A stretch of 64,000 bases of DNA from Gammaproteobacteria bacterium (GTDB lineage: Bacteria; Pseudomonadota; Gammaproteobacteria; GRL18), in contig JADGEM010000018.1 of NCBI GenBank assembly GCA_016744375.1, forward strand, positions 1-64,000, written 5' to 3'. Made by a program: the position numbers and the translations under genes. Shown here in pieces: positions 8,994 through 19,288 of this stretch (its first letter is position 1; every line of letters starts with the position of its first letter). The notes under the pieces are model-generated. The model did no database searches, had not been told where the DNA came from, and saw only the letters and a list, made by a program, of their open reading frames with translations.

Positions 8994-9851
8994 TCAATCA
9001 TAAATTGTTGGGATCGGCTGACGTTTATGTTCTGTATTGACGTAGATCTTAATCAGCATTTCTTTAACTGACTCATCAACTTCCCTGCCTTCCAAAAAAT
9101 CATCAATCTGATCATATTTAATGCCTAATGCTAACTCATCAGCTTTTGATGGGGAGTGGCATTCCAGATCGGCTGTGGGTGTTTTGTCAATTAATTGTTG
9201 CGGTGCGCCCAGTGTTTTAGCAATTTGTCGTATCTGGCGTTTGTTCAGGCCAAATAGTGGTGCCAGATCGCAGGCTCCATCGCCATATTTTGTATAGAAG
9301 CCCGTGACATTCTCGGCTGAATGATCGGTACCAATGACCAGTCCGCCCAGGATTCCGGCAATTTCAAACTGAATAATCATCCGGGCCCTGGCTTTTACAT
9401 TGCCTTTGGCAAAATCAATGGCATACTTAGACTGTGTCAGTAAACTTTGTTCTTTGAGTGCACTTAAAGATTCTCGATGGATCTCATCTGTACCGGGTTT
9501 CACATTAACCGATAGACTTTTATCGGGCTTAATAAAAGCCAGGGAAGTTTGTGCATCTTTTTCATCAACCTGTACACCGTAGGGTAAACGAACGGCAATA
9601 AACTGATAAACGGGTGCTTGTGATGTGGCTTGACGGGCATTAAGCTTTTCCACTGCAAGTTGTGCCAGTCGGCCGCAGGTGGTTGAGTCAATACCACCGC
9701 TAATACCCAGGACCAGATTTTTTAATCCGGATTGTTTTAATTGTTTTTGAATAAAAGTGATCCGTCTTTGAATTTCGAAATCAGGATCAATTTCAGGTAG
9801 AACCCGCATTTCCTTTATTATGGTTTGTGCATCCAAGAGGGTTTTCTCCAT
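8994..9851 (-). CDS. nadE: NAD+ synthetase, ammonia-dependent type
   Basis: 285 aa NadE, performing the last step of NAD biosynthesis: amidation of nicotinic acid adenine dinucleotide with ATP. The PP-loop SGGIDST lies at residues 51-57. Downstream [22 protein letters not shown] and [19 protein letters not shown] are diagnostic of the synthetase domain. There is no N-terminal glutaminase (carbon-nitrogen hydrolase) domain, so it should use ammonia. Single gene, convergent with sucCD. Confidence 0.93.
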   Translation of the reverse strand: MEKTLLDAQTIIKEMRVLPEIDPDFEIQRRITFIQKQLKQSGLKNLVLGISGGIDSTTCGRLAQLAVEKLNARQATSQAPVYQFIAVRLPYGVQVDEKDAQTSLAFIKPDKSLSVNVKPGTDEIHRESLSALKEQSLLTQSKYAIDFAKGNVKARARMIIQFEIAGILGGLVIGTDHSAENVTGFYTKYGDGACDLAPLFGLNKRQIRQIAKTLGAPQQLIDKTPTADLECHSPSKADELALGIKYDQIDDFLEGREVDESVKEMLIKIYVNTEHKRQPIPTIYD

Positions 9852-10529
<678 letters not shown>

Positions 10530-10547
10530 GCATTCATTGACGGGAGT

Positions 10548-10577
10548 ATGGGCGCTCTGCCCATGCCTGTTTTTTAA
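10548..10577 (+). terminator. Rho-independent terminator of glnB
   Basis: Stem ATGGGC-GCTCT-GCCCAT (10548-10564) is followed by GCCTGTTTTTT. Its core ATGGGC...GCCCAT belongs to the palindrome family seen after clpB, rluD, the PilZ gene and parC. Confidence 0.75.
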
Positions 10578-10580
10578 TAT

Positions 10581-11447
10581 TTATTCCGCAGGTTTTACCC
10601 AGTCAGGAATGCCTGGAATAACGCTTTCCTCCTCGTAAAAAACATTGTCATGAAATTTATCAACATTAAGGTTATAAACTCGCTGAGCATCTTGCGCCAG
10701 TCGAGGCTGATCCAACTCATTGTAAGCATCCACCATTATTAATAAGGCTTCACTGATGGCCGGCGTTTGCTGATAATGTTCAACGACATACGATGCCCGA
10801 TCAACCGCAGCGATGTAAGCCTCTCTTTTCATATAATACCTTGCTACATGCAATTCGTGTTTGGCGACCTTATTTCTCAGATAACGCATACGCATTATAG
10901 CGTCTGTTGAGTATTTACTATTGGGAAATTTTTGGGTTAATTCGCTGAAATAATTAAAAGACTCCAGGGAAGAATTAGGATCGCGCTTTGACTCATCCTG
11001 AGGAAACACAAATTCAAAAATACTTTTGCGGGCAGGGAAGGCAATGAGGCCGCGTAAATAATAGGCATAATCAACACTGCTGTGTCGGGGATGTAATTTA
11101 ATAAAACGATCAGCAGCGGCAATGGCTGATTCGGGTTCTGAAAACTTATAATATGCATAGGCTGTTTCCAGCTGGGCTTGCTGAGCATAAGCACCATGAG
11201 GATAACGAGCTTCCAGTTTCTCATAGAGTTCTATCGCACTTTTATACTCACCTTCAGCGAGGTTTGCCTTGGCCTCAGCATAGAGTTTGCTTGCAGACCA
11301 GCTTTTTGTTTTATCAACTTCTTCAGGGAACCAGGACTTAATTGTTGAGCAGCCGCTGGAAAATAAGCTGATAAATATAATCAGCAGAACCAGACGTAAC
11401 TGGTGACCCTGATGGCGTGAGTGTGTATGAAAAAGAACTTGAGGCAT
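10581..11447 (-). CDS. bamD: Outer membrane assembly lipoprotein BamD
   Basis: 288 aa essential component of the BAM complex that inserts beta-barrel proteins into the outer membrane. A signal peptide with hydrophobic core (about residues 17-31) ends in the lipobox LFSSGC, giving a lipidated Cys. It is followed by TPR-like helices (ASKLYAEAKANLAEGEYKSAIELYEKLEARYPHG and later repeats). Length and the TPR part match BamD/ComL. The first 15 residues before the hydrophobic stretch are rather long, so a later start is possible, though no better ATG is seen. It is divergent from rluD, the conserved gammaproteobacterial arrangement. Confidence 0.92.
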   Translation of the reverse strand: MPQVLFHTHSRHQGHQLRLVLLIIFISLFSSGCSTIKSWFPEEVDKTKSWSASKLYAEAKANLAEGEYKSAIELYEKLEARYPHGAYAQQAQLETAYAYYKFSEPESAIAAADRFIKLHPRHSSVDYAYYLRGLIAFPARKSIFEFVFPQDESKRDPNSSLESFNYFSELTQKFPNSKYSTDAIMRMRYLRNKVAKHELHVARYYMKREAYIAAVDRASYVVEHYQQTPAISEALLIMVDAYNELDQPRLAQDAQRVYNLNVDKFHDNVFYEEESVIPGIPDWVKPAE

Positions 11448-11543
11448 GAGTCTGAAAAATTCCCGATAATCAATTATTATAGACCCGTAAGTATACTGGT
11501 TTTATTGCTAAATATCATTAAGAAATAGGTTATACTTGTAGGA

Positions 11544-12530
11544 ATGAAATCAAAAGAAAGCACTCAACAAATTGAGCACAGAGAATTTGAAATACCCATG
11601 GAGGCATTTGGTCAACGGCTGGATCAGACTGTTACACAGCTCTTGCCTGAATTCTCTCGATCACGCCTGCAGCAATGGATTAAAAAAGGAAAAATTCTGT
11701 TAAATGGTGAGATTTGCAAATCTAAGACTAAAGTCTCAGGTGGTGAAATATTGCAGGTGACAATTGAGCAGGAACAGCAGGGTGAATGGCAGGCAGAAAA
11801 GATACCGCTGGAAATTGTTTATGAAGATGATAGTATCCTGGTAATTAATAAGCCCATTGGTCTGGTGGTTCATCCTGCTGCAGGTAATCATAACGGTACT
11901 TTGCTCAATGCTTTGCTTTATCATTGCCCTGACCTGATCAATGTACCAAGAGCCGGCATTGTTCACCGTCTTGATAAAGATACCTCGGGGTTACTGGTGG
12001 TCGCTAAAACTCTGCAGGCTCAGACCCATCTTGTTAATCAATTGCAGGATAGAGCGTTTGAGAGGGAATATGAAACCATTGTTCAGGGTGAAATGATCAG
12101 TGGCGGTACAGTGGATGAAGCAATTGGCCGACATCCGGTGCATCGGGTTAGAATGGCTGTGATGAAAAATCCAAATGCTGGAAAGGAAGCCATAACACAC
12201 TATCGTATTAAAGAGCGTTACCGGGGATATACCTGTTTACAGGTAAAATTAGAAACAGGCCGAACGCATCAAATCCGGGTACACCTTTCCTTTATTAACT
12301 TTCCGGTTGTCGGTGATCCTGTTTATGGTGGGCGTCTCAGACTGCCACCTGATTGTGATGCTTCGTTAAAACAGTTTTTAAATCATTTTAAACGCCAGGC
12401 ATTGCATGCGCGGCGTCTGGGACTGGCCCATCCAGAAAATGGGGAGTGGATTGAATGGGAGGTGGATGTTCCGGAAGATATGCAGGAACTGAAGCGACTA
12501 CTTAAAGAACACACTGAAGAGCAGTCTTGA
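11544..12530 (+). CDS. rluD: 23S rRNA pseudouridine synthase RluD
   Basis: 328 aa enzyme converting uridines 1911, 1915 and 1917 (E. coli numbering) of 23S rRNA helix 69 to pseudouridine. An N-terminal S4 RNA-binding domain (QRLDQTVTQLLPEFSRSRLQQWIKKGKILLNG) precedes the catalytic RluA-family domain. The catalytic Asp is in GIVHRLDKDTSGLLVVAKT, and LETGRTHQIRVH is conserved. It heads the plus-strand cluster rluD-pgeF-ACT protein-def-clpB. Confidence 0.94.
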   Translation: MKSKESTQQIEHREFEIPMEAFGQRLDQTVTQLLPEFSRSRLQQWIKKGKILLNGEICKSKTKVSGGEILQVTIEQEQQGEWQAEKIPLEIVYEDDSILVINKPIGLVVHPAAGNHNGTLLNALLYHCPDLINVPRAGIVHRLDKDTSGLLVVAKTLQAQTHLVNQLQDRAFEREYETIVQGEMISGGTVDEAIGRHPVHRVRMAVMKNPNAGKEAITHYRIKERYRGYTCLQVKLETGRTHQIRVHLSFINFPVVGDPVYGGRLRLPPDCDASLKQFLNHFKRQALHARRLGLAHPENGEWIEWEVDVPEDMQELKRLLKEHTEEQS

Positions 12531-12534
12531 TTCC

Positions 12535-12567
12535 CTGGGAATGCCAGGTGACCGCCCATGCTCCCAG
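12535..12567 (+). repeat. Imperfect CATGGG-family palindrome after rluD
   Basis: CTGGGAATGCCAGG and CCCATGCTCCCAG form an imperfect stem immediately after the rluD stop. It resembles the hairpins after clpB and parC. Confidence 0.45.
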
Positions 12568-12577
12568 CATTTAATTT

Positions 12578-13438
12578 ATGAACATGGAGCCATTCTTGTT
12601 AGATAAAAAGGTGTCAGATAAACAGATTATTATTCCAGAGTGGAATGCACCCGGGAACATTAAATCACTGGTCACTACCCGACAGGGCGGCTATAGCAAG
12701 GCACCTTATAATAGTTTTAATCTTGCTGAACATGTTGGCGATAATTCTCAATATGTTCAGCAAAATCGACAGAAACTAGCTGATCTTCTGCCATCAGAGC
12801 CGATCTGGCTCAATCAGGTCCACAGCAACAGAGTAGTCAACGCCAAGCTGTCAACAACAGGATGTGATGCTGATGGCAGCTACAGTACTCACAGCAATGT
12901 GGTTTTAGCGGTTATGACGGCAGATTGCCTACCGGTTTTATTGACTAACCGCCAAGGTAATGGGATTGCTGCAATACATGCTGGCTGGCGAGGTCTGCTC
13001 AATGGTATTCTTGAACAGGGCGCTGAGAAATTACTTAATGCCTGTCAATGTCAGCCTGAAGATTTATTCGTTTGGCTGGGGCCGGCGATTGGCCCTGGAA
13101 TGTTTGAGGTTGGTGATGAAGTAAGGCAGAGTTTTTTGGATAAAGCCTCTGATGAAAACCAAGAGGATATCTCGAAATGTTTTGTGTCATCGCCGGTTGA
13201 GCAGAGAGAACTTTCTGGTCAAAAAACATCACTTCAAAATACCTTTGTAGAAAACTTCGCTATAAAAAGAAAGTGGCTGGCTGATATTTACCAATTGGCC
13301 CGAATGCGACTCTCACACATTGGTGTTGAAAACTTCTCTGGTGGGACTTACTGTACTTATAAACAAAGTGAGCAATTTTATTCTTATCGGCGTGATGGCA
13401 AAACAGGGCGTATGGCCAGCCTGATATGGTTTGAGTGA
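12578..13438 (+). CDS. pgeF: Multicopper polyphenol oxidase / purine nucleoside phosphorylase family (YfiH/PgeF)
   Basis: 286 aa DUF152 protein. Relatives include E. coli YfiH, reported to edit wrongly amidated peptidoglycan precursors, and enzymes with zinc-dependent purine nucleoside phosphorylase activity. Conserved metal-site segments are visible: NQVHSNRV, DCLPVLL within MTADCLPVLLTN, and AAIHAGWRGLLNG, plus GPAIGPGMFEVGDEV. The C-terminal GGTYCTYKQSEQFYSYRRDG is family-typical. A MEPF start 6 bases further is equally possible. An insert of about 25 residues around residues 185-225 differs from most homologues. It follows rluD by 47 bases, as in other gammaproteobacteria. Confidence 0.88.
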   Translation: MNMEPFLLDKKVSDKQIIIPEWNAPGNIKSLVTTRQGGYSKAPYNSFNLAEHVGDNSQYVQQNRQKLADLLPSEPIWLNQVHSNRVVNAKLSTTGCDADGSYSTHSNVVLAVMTADCLPVLLTNRQGNGIAAIHAGWRGLLNGILEQGAEKLLNACQCQPEDLFVWLGPAIGPGMFEVGDEVRQSFLDKASDENQEDISKCFVSSPVEQRELSGQKTSLQNTFVENFAIKRKWLADIYQLARMRLSHIGVENFSGGTYCTYKQSEQFYSYRRDGKTGRMASLIWFE

Positions 13439-13481
13439 TTGCCTAATCTCCCTTATTAATAAGCTGATTGAAGGAAAAAAA

Positions 13482-14003
13482 ATGAGTGAATGGAAAATGC
13501 TGACCCTTGTAGGCCAGGACAAACCGGGTATTGTGGCTAAAATAACCACAGCTTTATTTGAAGCGGGTTCACAGTTGGGTGAAGCTTCTATGATGCGTCT
13601 GGGTGGTAATTTTACTATCATGCTGATGGTAAAAAGTGAGCTTTCAGTTGAGCAGCTTAATCAGAGTATTGAATCAGTGGTTGAAGAAATGCAGCTGACC
13701 AGCTCTTTTCAACGCATTGAAGCCAGTTTGCACCAGCATGAGATACCAGATACCAGAATCACCGTCTATGGCGCCGATCGTCCGGGAATTGTGGCCAAAG
13801 CAACGACAGGCTTACTAGAAGCAGGGTTTAATATTATGGATCTTGAGTCAGATGTTGCGGGTGATGAGGCAGAGCCCATTTATATCATACATATTGAAGG
13901 TGTTGCTGCAAATGGTTCAGAGGCGTTGGAACAAGCCATGGAACAGATAAAAATAAATGGCGTCCATGTTGATGTGACCCCTATTGATGTAATGATAGGA
14001 TAA
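13482..14003 (+). CDS. GcvR-like protein with two ACT domains
   Basis: 173 aa from the ATG at 13482, which has the good ribosome binding site GAAGGA. A longer frame starting at 13431 overlaps pgeF and adds unconserved residues, so it is rejected. Two ACT domains are visible: MLTLVGQDKPGIVAKITTALFEAGSQLGEASMMRLGGNF (about 5-43) and ITVYGADRPGIVAKATTGLLEAGFNIMDLESD. E. coli GcvR is an antagonist of GcvA controlling the glycine cleavage system. Whether this protein binds glycine or GcvA is inference, since no gcv gene is nearby. It lies 12 bases before def. Confidence 0.75.
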   Translation: MSEWKMLTLVGQDKPGIVAKITTALFEAGSQLGEASMMRLGGNFTIMLMVKSELSVEQLNQSIESVVEEMQLTSSFQRIEASLHQHEIPDTRITVYGADRPGIVAKATTGLLEAGFNIMDLESDVAGDEAEPIYIIHIEGVAANGSEALEQAMEQIKINGVHVDVTPIDVMIG

Positions 14004-14014
14004 TTGGAGCCATC

Positions 14015-14515
14015 ATGACTGTATTGGATATTTTAAAATACCCTGATGAATCTTTAAAGCAAATTTCACAACCCGTTGAATCTTTTGATGATGAGCTGTG
14101 TGCTTTTTTGCTTGATCTGGAAGAAACCATGAGAGCCGGCCCTGGTGGTGTGGGGATTGCTGCTGCACAGGTGGGAAATTTTAGTCGAATTGCTATTGTT
14201 GATGTCTCATCTAAGCCAAAAATCAAACACAATGGTTGTCTGATTCTAATCAATCCGGAAATAAAAACCTGGGAAGGCATGAAAATCGGCCGTGAAGGTT
14301 GTATGTCTGTTCCAGACTATACCGGGAATGTGATCCGTGCAGAGAAAATTACTCTGCAGGCATATAACACTGAGGGTGAATTATGTGATTATAAGTGTGA
14401 AGGCTATGAAGCCCGTGCTGTTCAGCATGAGCTGGATCATCTGGATGGATTACTGTTTCTGGATCGTTTGGTAAGCCGGCGGACGGATCTCTTTAAGCGT
14501 AAAAAATATAAGTAG
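14015..14515 (+). CDS. def: Peptide deformylase
   Basis: 166 aa metalloenzyme removing the N-terminal formyl group from nascent proteins. The three motifs are present as GVGIAAAQV (motif 1, Ile for the usual Leu and Ala for Pro), EGCMSVP (motif 2, metal-binding Cys) and QHELDHLDG (motif 3, His-Glu-x-x-His metal site). The usual def-fmt pair is absent; here def follows a GcvR-like gene and precedes clpB. This may be a second deformylase in the genome, and the motif 1 changes fit a divergent paralogue. Confidence 0.9.
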   Translation: MTVLDILKYPDESLKQISQPVESFDDELCAFLLDLEETMRAGPGGVGIAAAQVGNFSRIAIVDVSSKPKIKHNGCLILINPEIKTWEGMKIGREGCMSVPDYTGNVIRAEKITLQAYNTEGELCDYKCEGYEARAVQHELDHLDGLLFLDRLVSRRTDLFKRKKYK

Positions 14516-14569
14516 AGCCTTACTGATATTTATCACTTTTCAAGCTTGGTTACATTATTTGGTTAAAAC

Positions 14570-14653
14570 TTATCCACAATTTAACTGTATGAATAATAAA
14601 TAAAATAAATTTTTTAATGAATTAAATAAAAGAACTTGAAAAAGTTATCCACA
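14570..14653 (+). promoter_or_regulatory. Two perfect DnaA-box sequences upstream of clpB
   Basis: TTATCCACA occurs at 14570-14578 and again at 14645-14653, same orientation, 75 bases apart, with a very AT-rich stretch between. This is the high-affinity DnaA box consensus. CTTGAA at 14635-14640 resembles a heat-shock sigma-32 -35 element for clpB, although no good CCCCAT -10 is seen. Confidence 0.5.
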
Positions 14654-14707
14654 GGCTATATCTACTGGTATATATAGAAATTAAAATTTTTCAAGAGGTG
14701 CTATCGA

Positions 14708-17353
14708 ATGAGAATGGATAAACTAACCAGTAAATTCCAACAGGCAATTGCTGATGCTCAAAGCCTGGCAATTGGTCGTGATCACCAGTTCATTGAATCA
14801 ACCCATGTCATGGTTGCCTTACTGGATCAGGATAATGGCACTGCCAGACACTTACTGACCCAGTCCAATGTGAATATTAATCTATTACGCTCGCGTCTGG
14901 CTCAGGCACTGGATCAAATGGCCAGCATTGATGGTTTTGCCGGTGATGTTCAGGTCTCGCCTGAATTGACCCGCCTGCTTAATATGACTGATAAACTGTC
15001 CCAGCAGCGTAAAGATCAATTTATCTCCAGTGAGCTTTATATACTTGCTGCAACGGATGATAAGGGGCAGTTAGGCAGTATTCTGACAGAGCTTGGGGCC
15101 ACGAAGGGAGCCATTGAAAAAGCCATTGACAATATGCGCGGCGGTCAGACTGTGGATGATCCTAATGCAGAAGAACAACGTCAGGCTTTAGAAAAATATA
15201 CCATTGATCTCACAGAAAGAGCAGAGCAGGGTAAACTGGATCCGGTTATTGGACGTGATGATGAAATTCGTCGTACCATTCAGGTCCTACAGCGACGCAC
15301 TAAAAATAACCCTGTGTTGATTGGTGAACCCGGAGTGGGCAAAACCGCTATTATTGAAGGTCTGGCACAGCGCATTATTAATGGTGAAGTGCCTGAAAGC
15401 TTAAGGCATAAGCGTATTTTATCTCTGGATATGGGGTCTCTCATTGCCGGTGCAAAATTTCGTGGTGAATTTGAAGAACGTCTCAAAGCTGTATTAAGTG
15501 ATCTTGCAAAGCAGGAAGGCAGTGTCATTCTCTTTATCGATGAGTTACACACCATGGTGGGTGCCGGTAAAGCAGAAGGGTCAATGGATGCGGGTAATAT
15601 GCTTAAGCCGGCTCTGGCTCGTGGAGAACTGCATTGTGTGGGTGCGACAACCCTGGACGAATATCGAGACTATCTGGAAAAAGATGCGGCACTGGAACGC
15701 CGTTTTCAAAAGGTACTGGTGGAAGAGCCTACGGTGGAAGATACCATTGCGATTTTGCGTGGCCTTAAAGAAAAATATGAACTGCATCACGGGGTGGATA
15801 TTACTGACCCTGCAATTGTCTCTGCTGCTATCTTGTCACATCGGTATATCACTGAACGTAAGTTACCCGATAAAGCCATTGATCTAATTGATGAGGCTGG
15901 TAGTCGAATTCGTATGGAAATTGATTCCAAACCGGAGAAAATGGATAAGCTGGAACGTCGTATTATTCAACTTAAAATTGAACGTGAGGCATTGGGCAAG
16001 GAATCTGATTCTGCTTCTAAAAAACGTCTGACTATTTTACAGGATGATATCGCTGAGCTTGAGCTGGAATACTCAGAGCTGGAAGAAATCTGGAAGTCTG
16101 AAAAGGCGGCCGTGCAGGGTACTCAGCATATTAAAGAATCTTTGGATCAGGCACGAACCGATCTGGAAACAGCCCAGCGGGCAGGTGATTTAGGACGAAT
16201 GTCTGAACTGCAGTATGGGCGAATCCCGGAATTGGAAAAACAACTGGACATGGCCTCTCAGGCTGAAATGATCGGTATGGATGAGCAGCCAAAATTATTG
16301 CGTAACCGAGTGACTGAAGAAGAAGTGGCAGAAGTCGTCGCCAAGTGGACGGGAATTCCTGTGGCTAAAATGCTTGAAGGCGAAAATGATAAACTGCTGC
16401 GTCTTGAAGAGCAGTTACATGCTCGTGTGGTTGGTCAGGCTGAAGCGGTGACAGCTGTGTCAAATGCTATACGTCGATCCCGTGCTGGTTTATCTGATCC
16501 ACGCCGTCCCAATGGTTCTTTTTTATTTTTAGGACCAACAGGGGTAGGTAAAACGGAATTAACCAAAGCACTGGCAAGTTTCTTATTTGATACTGAAGAT
16601 GCCATGGTGCGCCTGGATATGTCGGAGTTTATGGAAAAACACGCGGTTGCCCGTTTAATTGGTGCCCCTCCCGGTTATGTGGGCTATGAAGAGGGTGGTT
16701 ATCTGACTGAAGCGGTTCGACGTAAGCCTTATTCTGTGATTTTGCTGGATGAAGTAGAAAAAGCACACCCTGATGTGTTTAATATTCTTTTGCAAGTACT
16801 GGATGATGGACGTTTAACCGATGGTCAGGGACGTACTGTTGATTTCCGTAATACTGTGATTATTATGACATCCAATCTGGGATCTCAGCGGATTCAGGAG
16901 TTAAGTGTACTTTCTTCAAATCGGAAAGCATCGCAGTCAAATGAAGAAACTGAGGCTGAATACCAGTTAATGAAGTCCGAAGTCATGGATGTGGTATCAC
17001 AACATTTTCGCCCGGAGTTTATTAACCGTGTCGATGATGTCGTGGTTTTCCATCCACTGGGAAGAGAAGCTATCCATAAAATTGCTAAAATTCAGATGCA
17101 GGATCTGCGTACTCGCTTGCTGGATCGTGAACTGGATATGGCTCTGTCAGCTGAAGCGATGGTGCAAATCAGTGATGCAGGTTTTGATCCCGTGTACGGG
17201 GCCAGGCCACTTAAACGAGCAATACAGCAACTCCTGGAAAATCCATTGGCTCAGGAAATCCTGGCGGGCAAGTTTGTTGCCGGAGATCAGATTGAGGTTG
17301 ATGTGATACCAGATGATCCACAAGGAAGAATGAGTTTTAGAAAGCATCAGTAG
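14708..17353 (+). CDS. clpB: ATP-dependent disaggregase ClpB
   Basis: 881 aa Hsp100 chaperone that works with DnaK to extract proteins from aggregates. Order: Clp N-domain repeats (1-145); NBD1 with Walker [14 protein letters not shown] and Walker [14 protein letters not shown]; coiled-coil M-domain (about 410-525); NBD2 with [15 protein letters not shown] and [17 protein letters not shown]-terminal small domain. It lacks a ClpP-binding IGF/L loop, as expected for ClpB. It is slightly longer than the usual 857-865 aa, with extra residues in NBD2 after [17 protein letters not shown] before 14708 supports this start, though MDKL six bases on is possible. It ends the rluD-to-clpB cluster. Confidence 0.96.
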   Translation: MRMDKLTSKFQQAIADAQSLAIGRDHQFIESTHVMVALLDQDNGTARHLLTQSNVNINLLRSRLAQALDQMASIDGFAGDVQVSPELTRLLNMTDKLSQQRKDQFISSELYILAATDDKGQLGSILTELGATKGAIEKAIDNMRGGQTVDDPNAEEQRQALEKYTIDLTERAEQGKLDPVIGRDDEIRRTIQVLQRRTKNNPVLIGEPGVGKTAIIEGLAQRIINGEVPESLRHKRILSLDMGSLIAGAKFRGEFEERLKAVLSDLAKQEGSVILFIDELHTMVGAGKAEGSMDAGNMLKPALARGELHCVGATTLDEYRDYLEKDAALERRFQKVLVEEPTVEDTIAILRGLKEKYELHHGVDITDPAIVSAAILSHRYITERKLPDKAIDLIDEAGSRIRMEIDSKPEKMDKLERRIIQLKIEREALGKESDSASKKRLTILQDDIAELELEYSELEEIWKSEKAAVQGTQHIKESLDQARTDLETAQRAGDLGRMSELQYGRIPELEKQLDMASQAEMIGMDEQPKLLRNRVTEEEVAEVVAKWTGIPVAKMLEGENDKLLRLEEQLHARVVGQAEAVTAVSNAIRRSRAGLSDPRRPNGSFLFLGPTGVGKTELTKALASFLFDTEDAMVRLDMSEFMEKHAVARLIGAPPGYVGYEEGGYLTEAVRRKPYSVILLDEVEKAHPDVFNILLQVLDDGRLTDGQGRTVDFRNTVIIMTSNLGSQRIQELSVLSSNRKASQSNEETEAEYQLMKSEVMDVVSQHFRPEFINRVDDVVVFHPLGREAIHKIAKIQMQDLRTRLLDRELDMALSAEAMVQISDAGFDPVYGARPLKRAIQQLLENPLAQEILAGKFVAGDQIEVDVIPDDPQGRMSFRKHQ

Positions 17354-17361
17354 CCTGTTGC

Positions 17362-17386
17362 GAGCATGGGTAAGCCGCCCATGCTC
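17362..17386 (+). terminator. CATGGG-family hairpin after clpB
   Basis: Perfect 9-bp stem GAGCATGGG and CCCATGCTC with a 7-base loop, 9 bases after the clpB stop. No T-run follows, so it may be a repetitive extragenic palindrome as much as a terminator. Confidence 0.6.
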
Positions 17387-17428
17387 CTAAAAGAGAAATG
17401 TATGTGTTTTTGTGAAGAATCCTGTCAA

Positions 17429-18274
17429 TTAGTTCTCTTCTTTAGAAACCTTCCTCAGTATCCAGTCCATTCCCTTAGCAGGCAGTATTCGTTTTAATGT
17501 ACCAAACAAATGAGTTGGAAAGGTAACATAATAATGAGCTCTGGGATGAGTGCTTTCCAGAGCATGTTCCAGCTTTTTATATACGGCTTCTGGAGGCAGG
17601 GTGAAAGGTGCAGCGGGGCCTTTCTTTTTTAAACGTCTCTCCATCCCTTCATAATTGTTTTTAAAAAAACTATTATCTTTATTAATATTTTCCTGGTATT
17701 TTTCAAAAGCATTTTTTCTAAATGCGCTGGTAATGGGGCCAGGTTCAATGATAGAGACTCTGATACCACTGCCATAAAGCTCTAATCGGAGTGTGTCTGC
17801 CAGGCCTTCAATTGCATATTTAGAGGCATTATAAGCGCCGCGAAAGGGAAGGGAAATAATGCCCAGTACCGAACCATTATAGATAATACGGCCATAACCC
17901 TGCTGACGCATAATAGGGATTACTCGGTTAGTTAATTCCTGAGTACCAAAGACATTGCTTTCAAATTGCTGTTTTAAAACATTGCGTTGTAAGTCTTCCA
18001 CGGCCCCGGGCTGGCCATAAGCACCGTTATTAAATAAAGCATATAAGTGTCCCTGAGTGAGTTCTAAAACCACATCAACTGCTTTGTTTATTGATTCACT
18101 GCTGGCCAGATCAAGTTGTAGGCTTTCAAATCCCTGTTCTTGTAGTGCCGTAACATCTTCAGTTTTTCGTGCGCTAGCAAATACCCGATAACCGCGGTTC
18201 TTGAGTTCATGAGCACAGCACAGACCGATTCCTGATGAACAGCCGGTAATTAGTATTGATTTTTGTTTTGACAT
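17429..18274 (-). CDS. Short-chain dehydrogenase/reductase, YbbO-like
   Basis: 281 aa classical SDR. The cofactor motif TGCSSGIG is near the N-terminus (about residues 10-17). NNGAYG replaces the usual NNAG. The catalytic Ser lies in YNGSVLGI, and Tyr/Lys in the YNASK motif of GAYNASKYAIEGLADTLRLEL. SIIEPGPI is also typical. The overall pattern resembles E. coli YbbO, an NADP-dependent aldehyde reductase, including the C-terminal RILPAKGMDWIL. Substrate is not predictable; aldehydes or lipid-derived ketones are likely. Divergent from pomA across a 164-base spacer containing a near-perfect palindrome. Confidence 0.82.
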   Translation of the reverse strand: MSKQKSILITGCSSGIGLCCAHELKNRGYRVFASARKTEDVTALQEQGFESLQLDLASSESINKAVDVVLELTQGHLYALFNNGAYGQPGAVEDLQRNVLKQQFESNVFGTQELTNRVIPIMRQQGYGRIIYNGSVLGIISLPFRGAYNASKYAIEGLADTLRLELYGSGIRVSIIEPGPITSAFRKNAFEKYQENINKDNSFFKNNYEGMERRLKKKGPAAPFTLPPEAVYKKLEHALESTHPRAHYYVTFPTHLFGTLKRILPAKGMDWILRKVSKEEN

Positions 18275-18325
18275 ATAATTTGTTTAAAATAATGGATTGC
18301 TGTTGTTATTTCTGGAATTTTGGCT

Positions 18326-18364
18326 ATTCTTTTAACTAGTGTCCTAGACACCAGTTAAAAGAAT
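18326..18364. repeat. 39-bp near-perfect palindrome between SDR gene and pomA
   Basis: Arms ATTCTTTTAACTAGTGTC (18326-18343) and GACACCAGTTAAAAGAAT (18347-18364) pair at 17 of 18 positions around a 3-base centre. Its position between two divergent genes fits an operator or a repeat insertion; the minimal centre argues against a normal terminator. Confidence 0.7.
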
Positions 18365-18438
18365 TCGTCAAAAGATCAAAAGAATAGTCATATACTAAAA
18401 CAAAATATTTATTGGTGCATTAGAAAGGTAGTTATTGA

Positions 18439-19194
18439 GTGGATATAGCAACAGTCATTGGAATTATTGGGGCGTTAGCCATTATTGCAGTGGCAATGGT
18501 TCTCAGTGGCGGCATTATTTTATTTATTAATGTGCCGTCAATGCTGGTGGTTTTTGGTGGTGCTTCATTTGCAGTAGTGGCTATGTTTCCTCTGGGAACG
18601 ACCATTAGCTCATTTAAAGTCGTCTTAAAAGCAATTTTAAATAAACCTGAAAGTTCTAATGAGCTGATTGAAAAAGGTGTTGAACTAGCCACTATTGCCA
18701 GAAAAGAAGGTATTCTGGGTCTTGAAGGCCAGGAAATTCCTAATGAGTTTTTGCAAAAAGGCATTAGCCTTTGTGTCGATGGTCATGAACCGGATTTTGT
18801 ACAACGGATGTTATCTAAAGATATCAACCTTGCCGTAGAACGTCATGAACTGGGACAGAAATTTTTAATGAAACTGGCGGATATGGGGCCGGCAATGGGC
18901 ATGATTGGTACGTTGATCGGCCTGGTGGGCATGCTGGCAAATATGGATGATCCAAAAACCATTGGCCCTTCAATGGCGGTCGCATTACTAACTACTCTTT
19001 ATGGTGCTGTCTTAGCAAATGCCGTCTGTATCCCTCTTGCGGACAAATTAACCTTTGTGATGGATCAACAGCGCTTGAGCAGAACTCTGATTCTTGAGAT
19101 CATTGGTGCTATTCAGGAAGGCATTAATCCTAAAGTCATGGGTGAAATGCTGCAAACTTATTTACCTGAAGGTCAGCGTGCAGTTGCTGAATAG
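18439..19194 (+). CDS. pomA: Flagellar stator subunit PomA/MotA
   Basis: 251 aa inner-membrane stator protein starting with GTG. Four transmembrane segments: two at the N-terminus (about 4-22 and 28-50) and two near residues 150-200 (MGPAMGMIGTLIGLVGMLANMDDP and AVALLTTLYGAVLANAVCIPLADK). The latter pair carries the conserved Pro and Ala/Thr residues of the ion channel. The loop between contains the charged torque-generating residues. Sequence is closer to Na+-type PomA than to E. coli MotA. Followed 94 bases later by pomB; the pair lies away from any flagellar cluster in this window. Confidence 0.88.
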   Translation: MDIATVIGIIGALAIIAVAMVLSGGIILFINVPSMLVVFGGASFAVVAMFPLGTTISSFKVVLKAILNKPESSNELIEKGVELATIARKEGILGLEGQEIPNEFLQKGISLCVDGHEPDFVQRMLSKDINLAVERHELGQKFLMKLADMGPAMGMIGTLIGLVGMLANMDDPKTIGPSMAVALLTTLYGAVLANAVCIPLADKLTFVMDQQRLSRTLILEIIGAIQEGINPKVMGEMLQTYLPEGQRAVAE

Positions 19195-19288
19195 GAGCCT
19201 TCAGCCAATAAGACTGTGATCAATTTTATCTTAGAAATGAGAATAATGATAAATAATTATCTGATTATAATACACAAGTTGTTTTTGG

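Noticed and set aside
13431-13481. Longer N-terminus of the GcvR-like protein
   Set aside because: It would overlap pgeF, lacks a ribosome binding site and is not like ACT-protein N-termini; ATG 13482 follows GAAGGA.
14516-14707. Chromosomal replication origin
   Set aside because: Two DnaA boxes alone are too few, and none of the usual origin neighbours are present; kept only as a finding.
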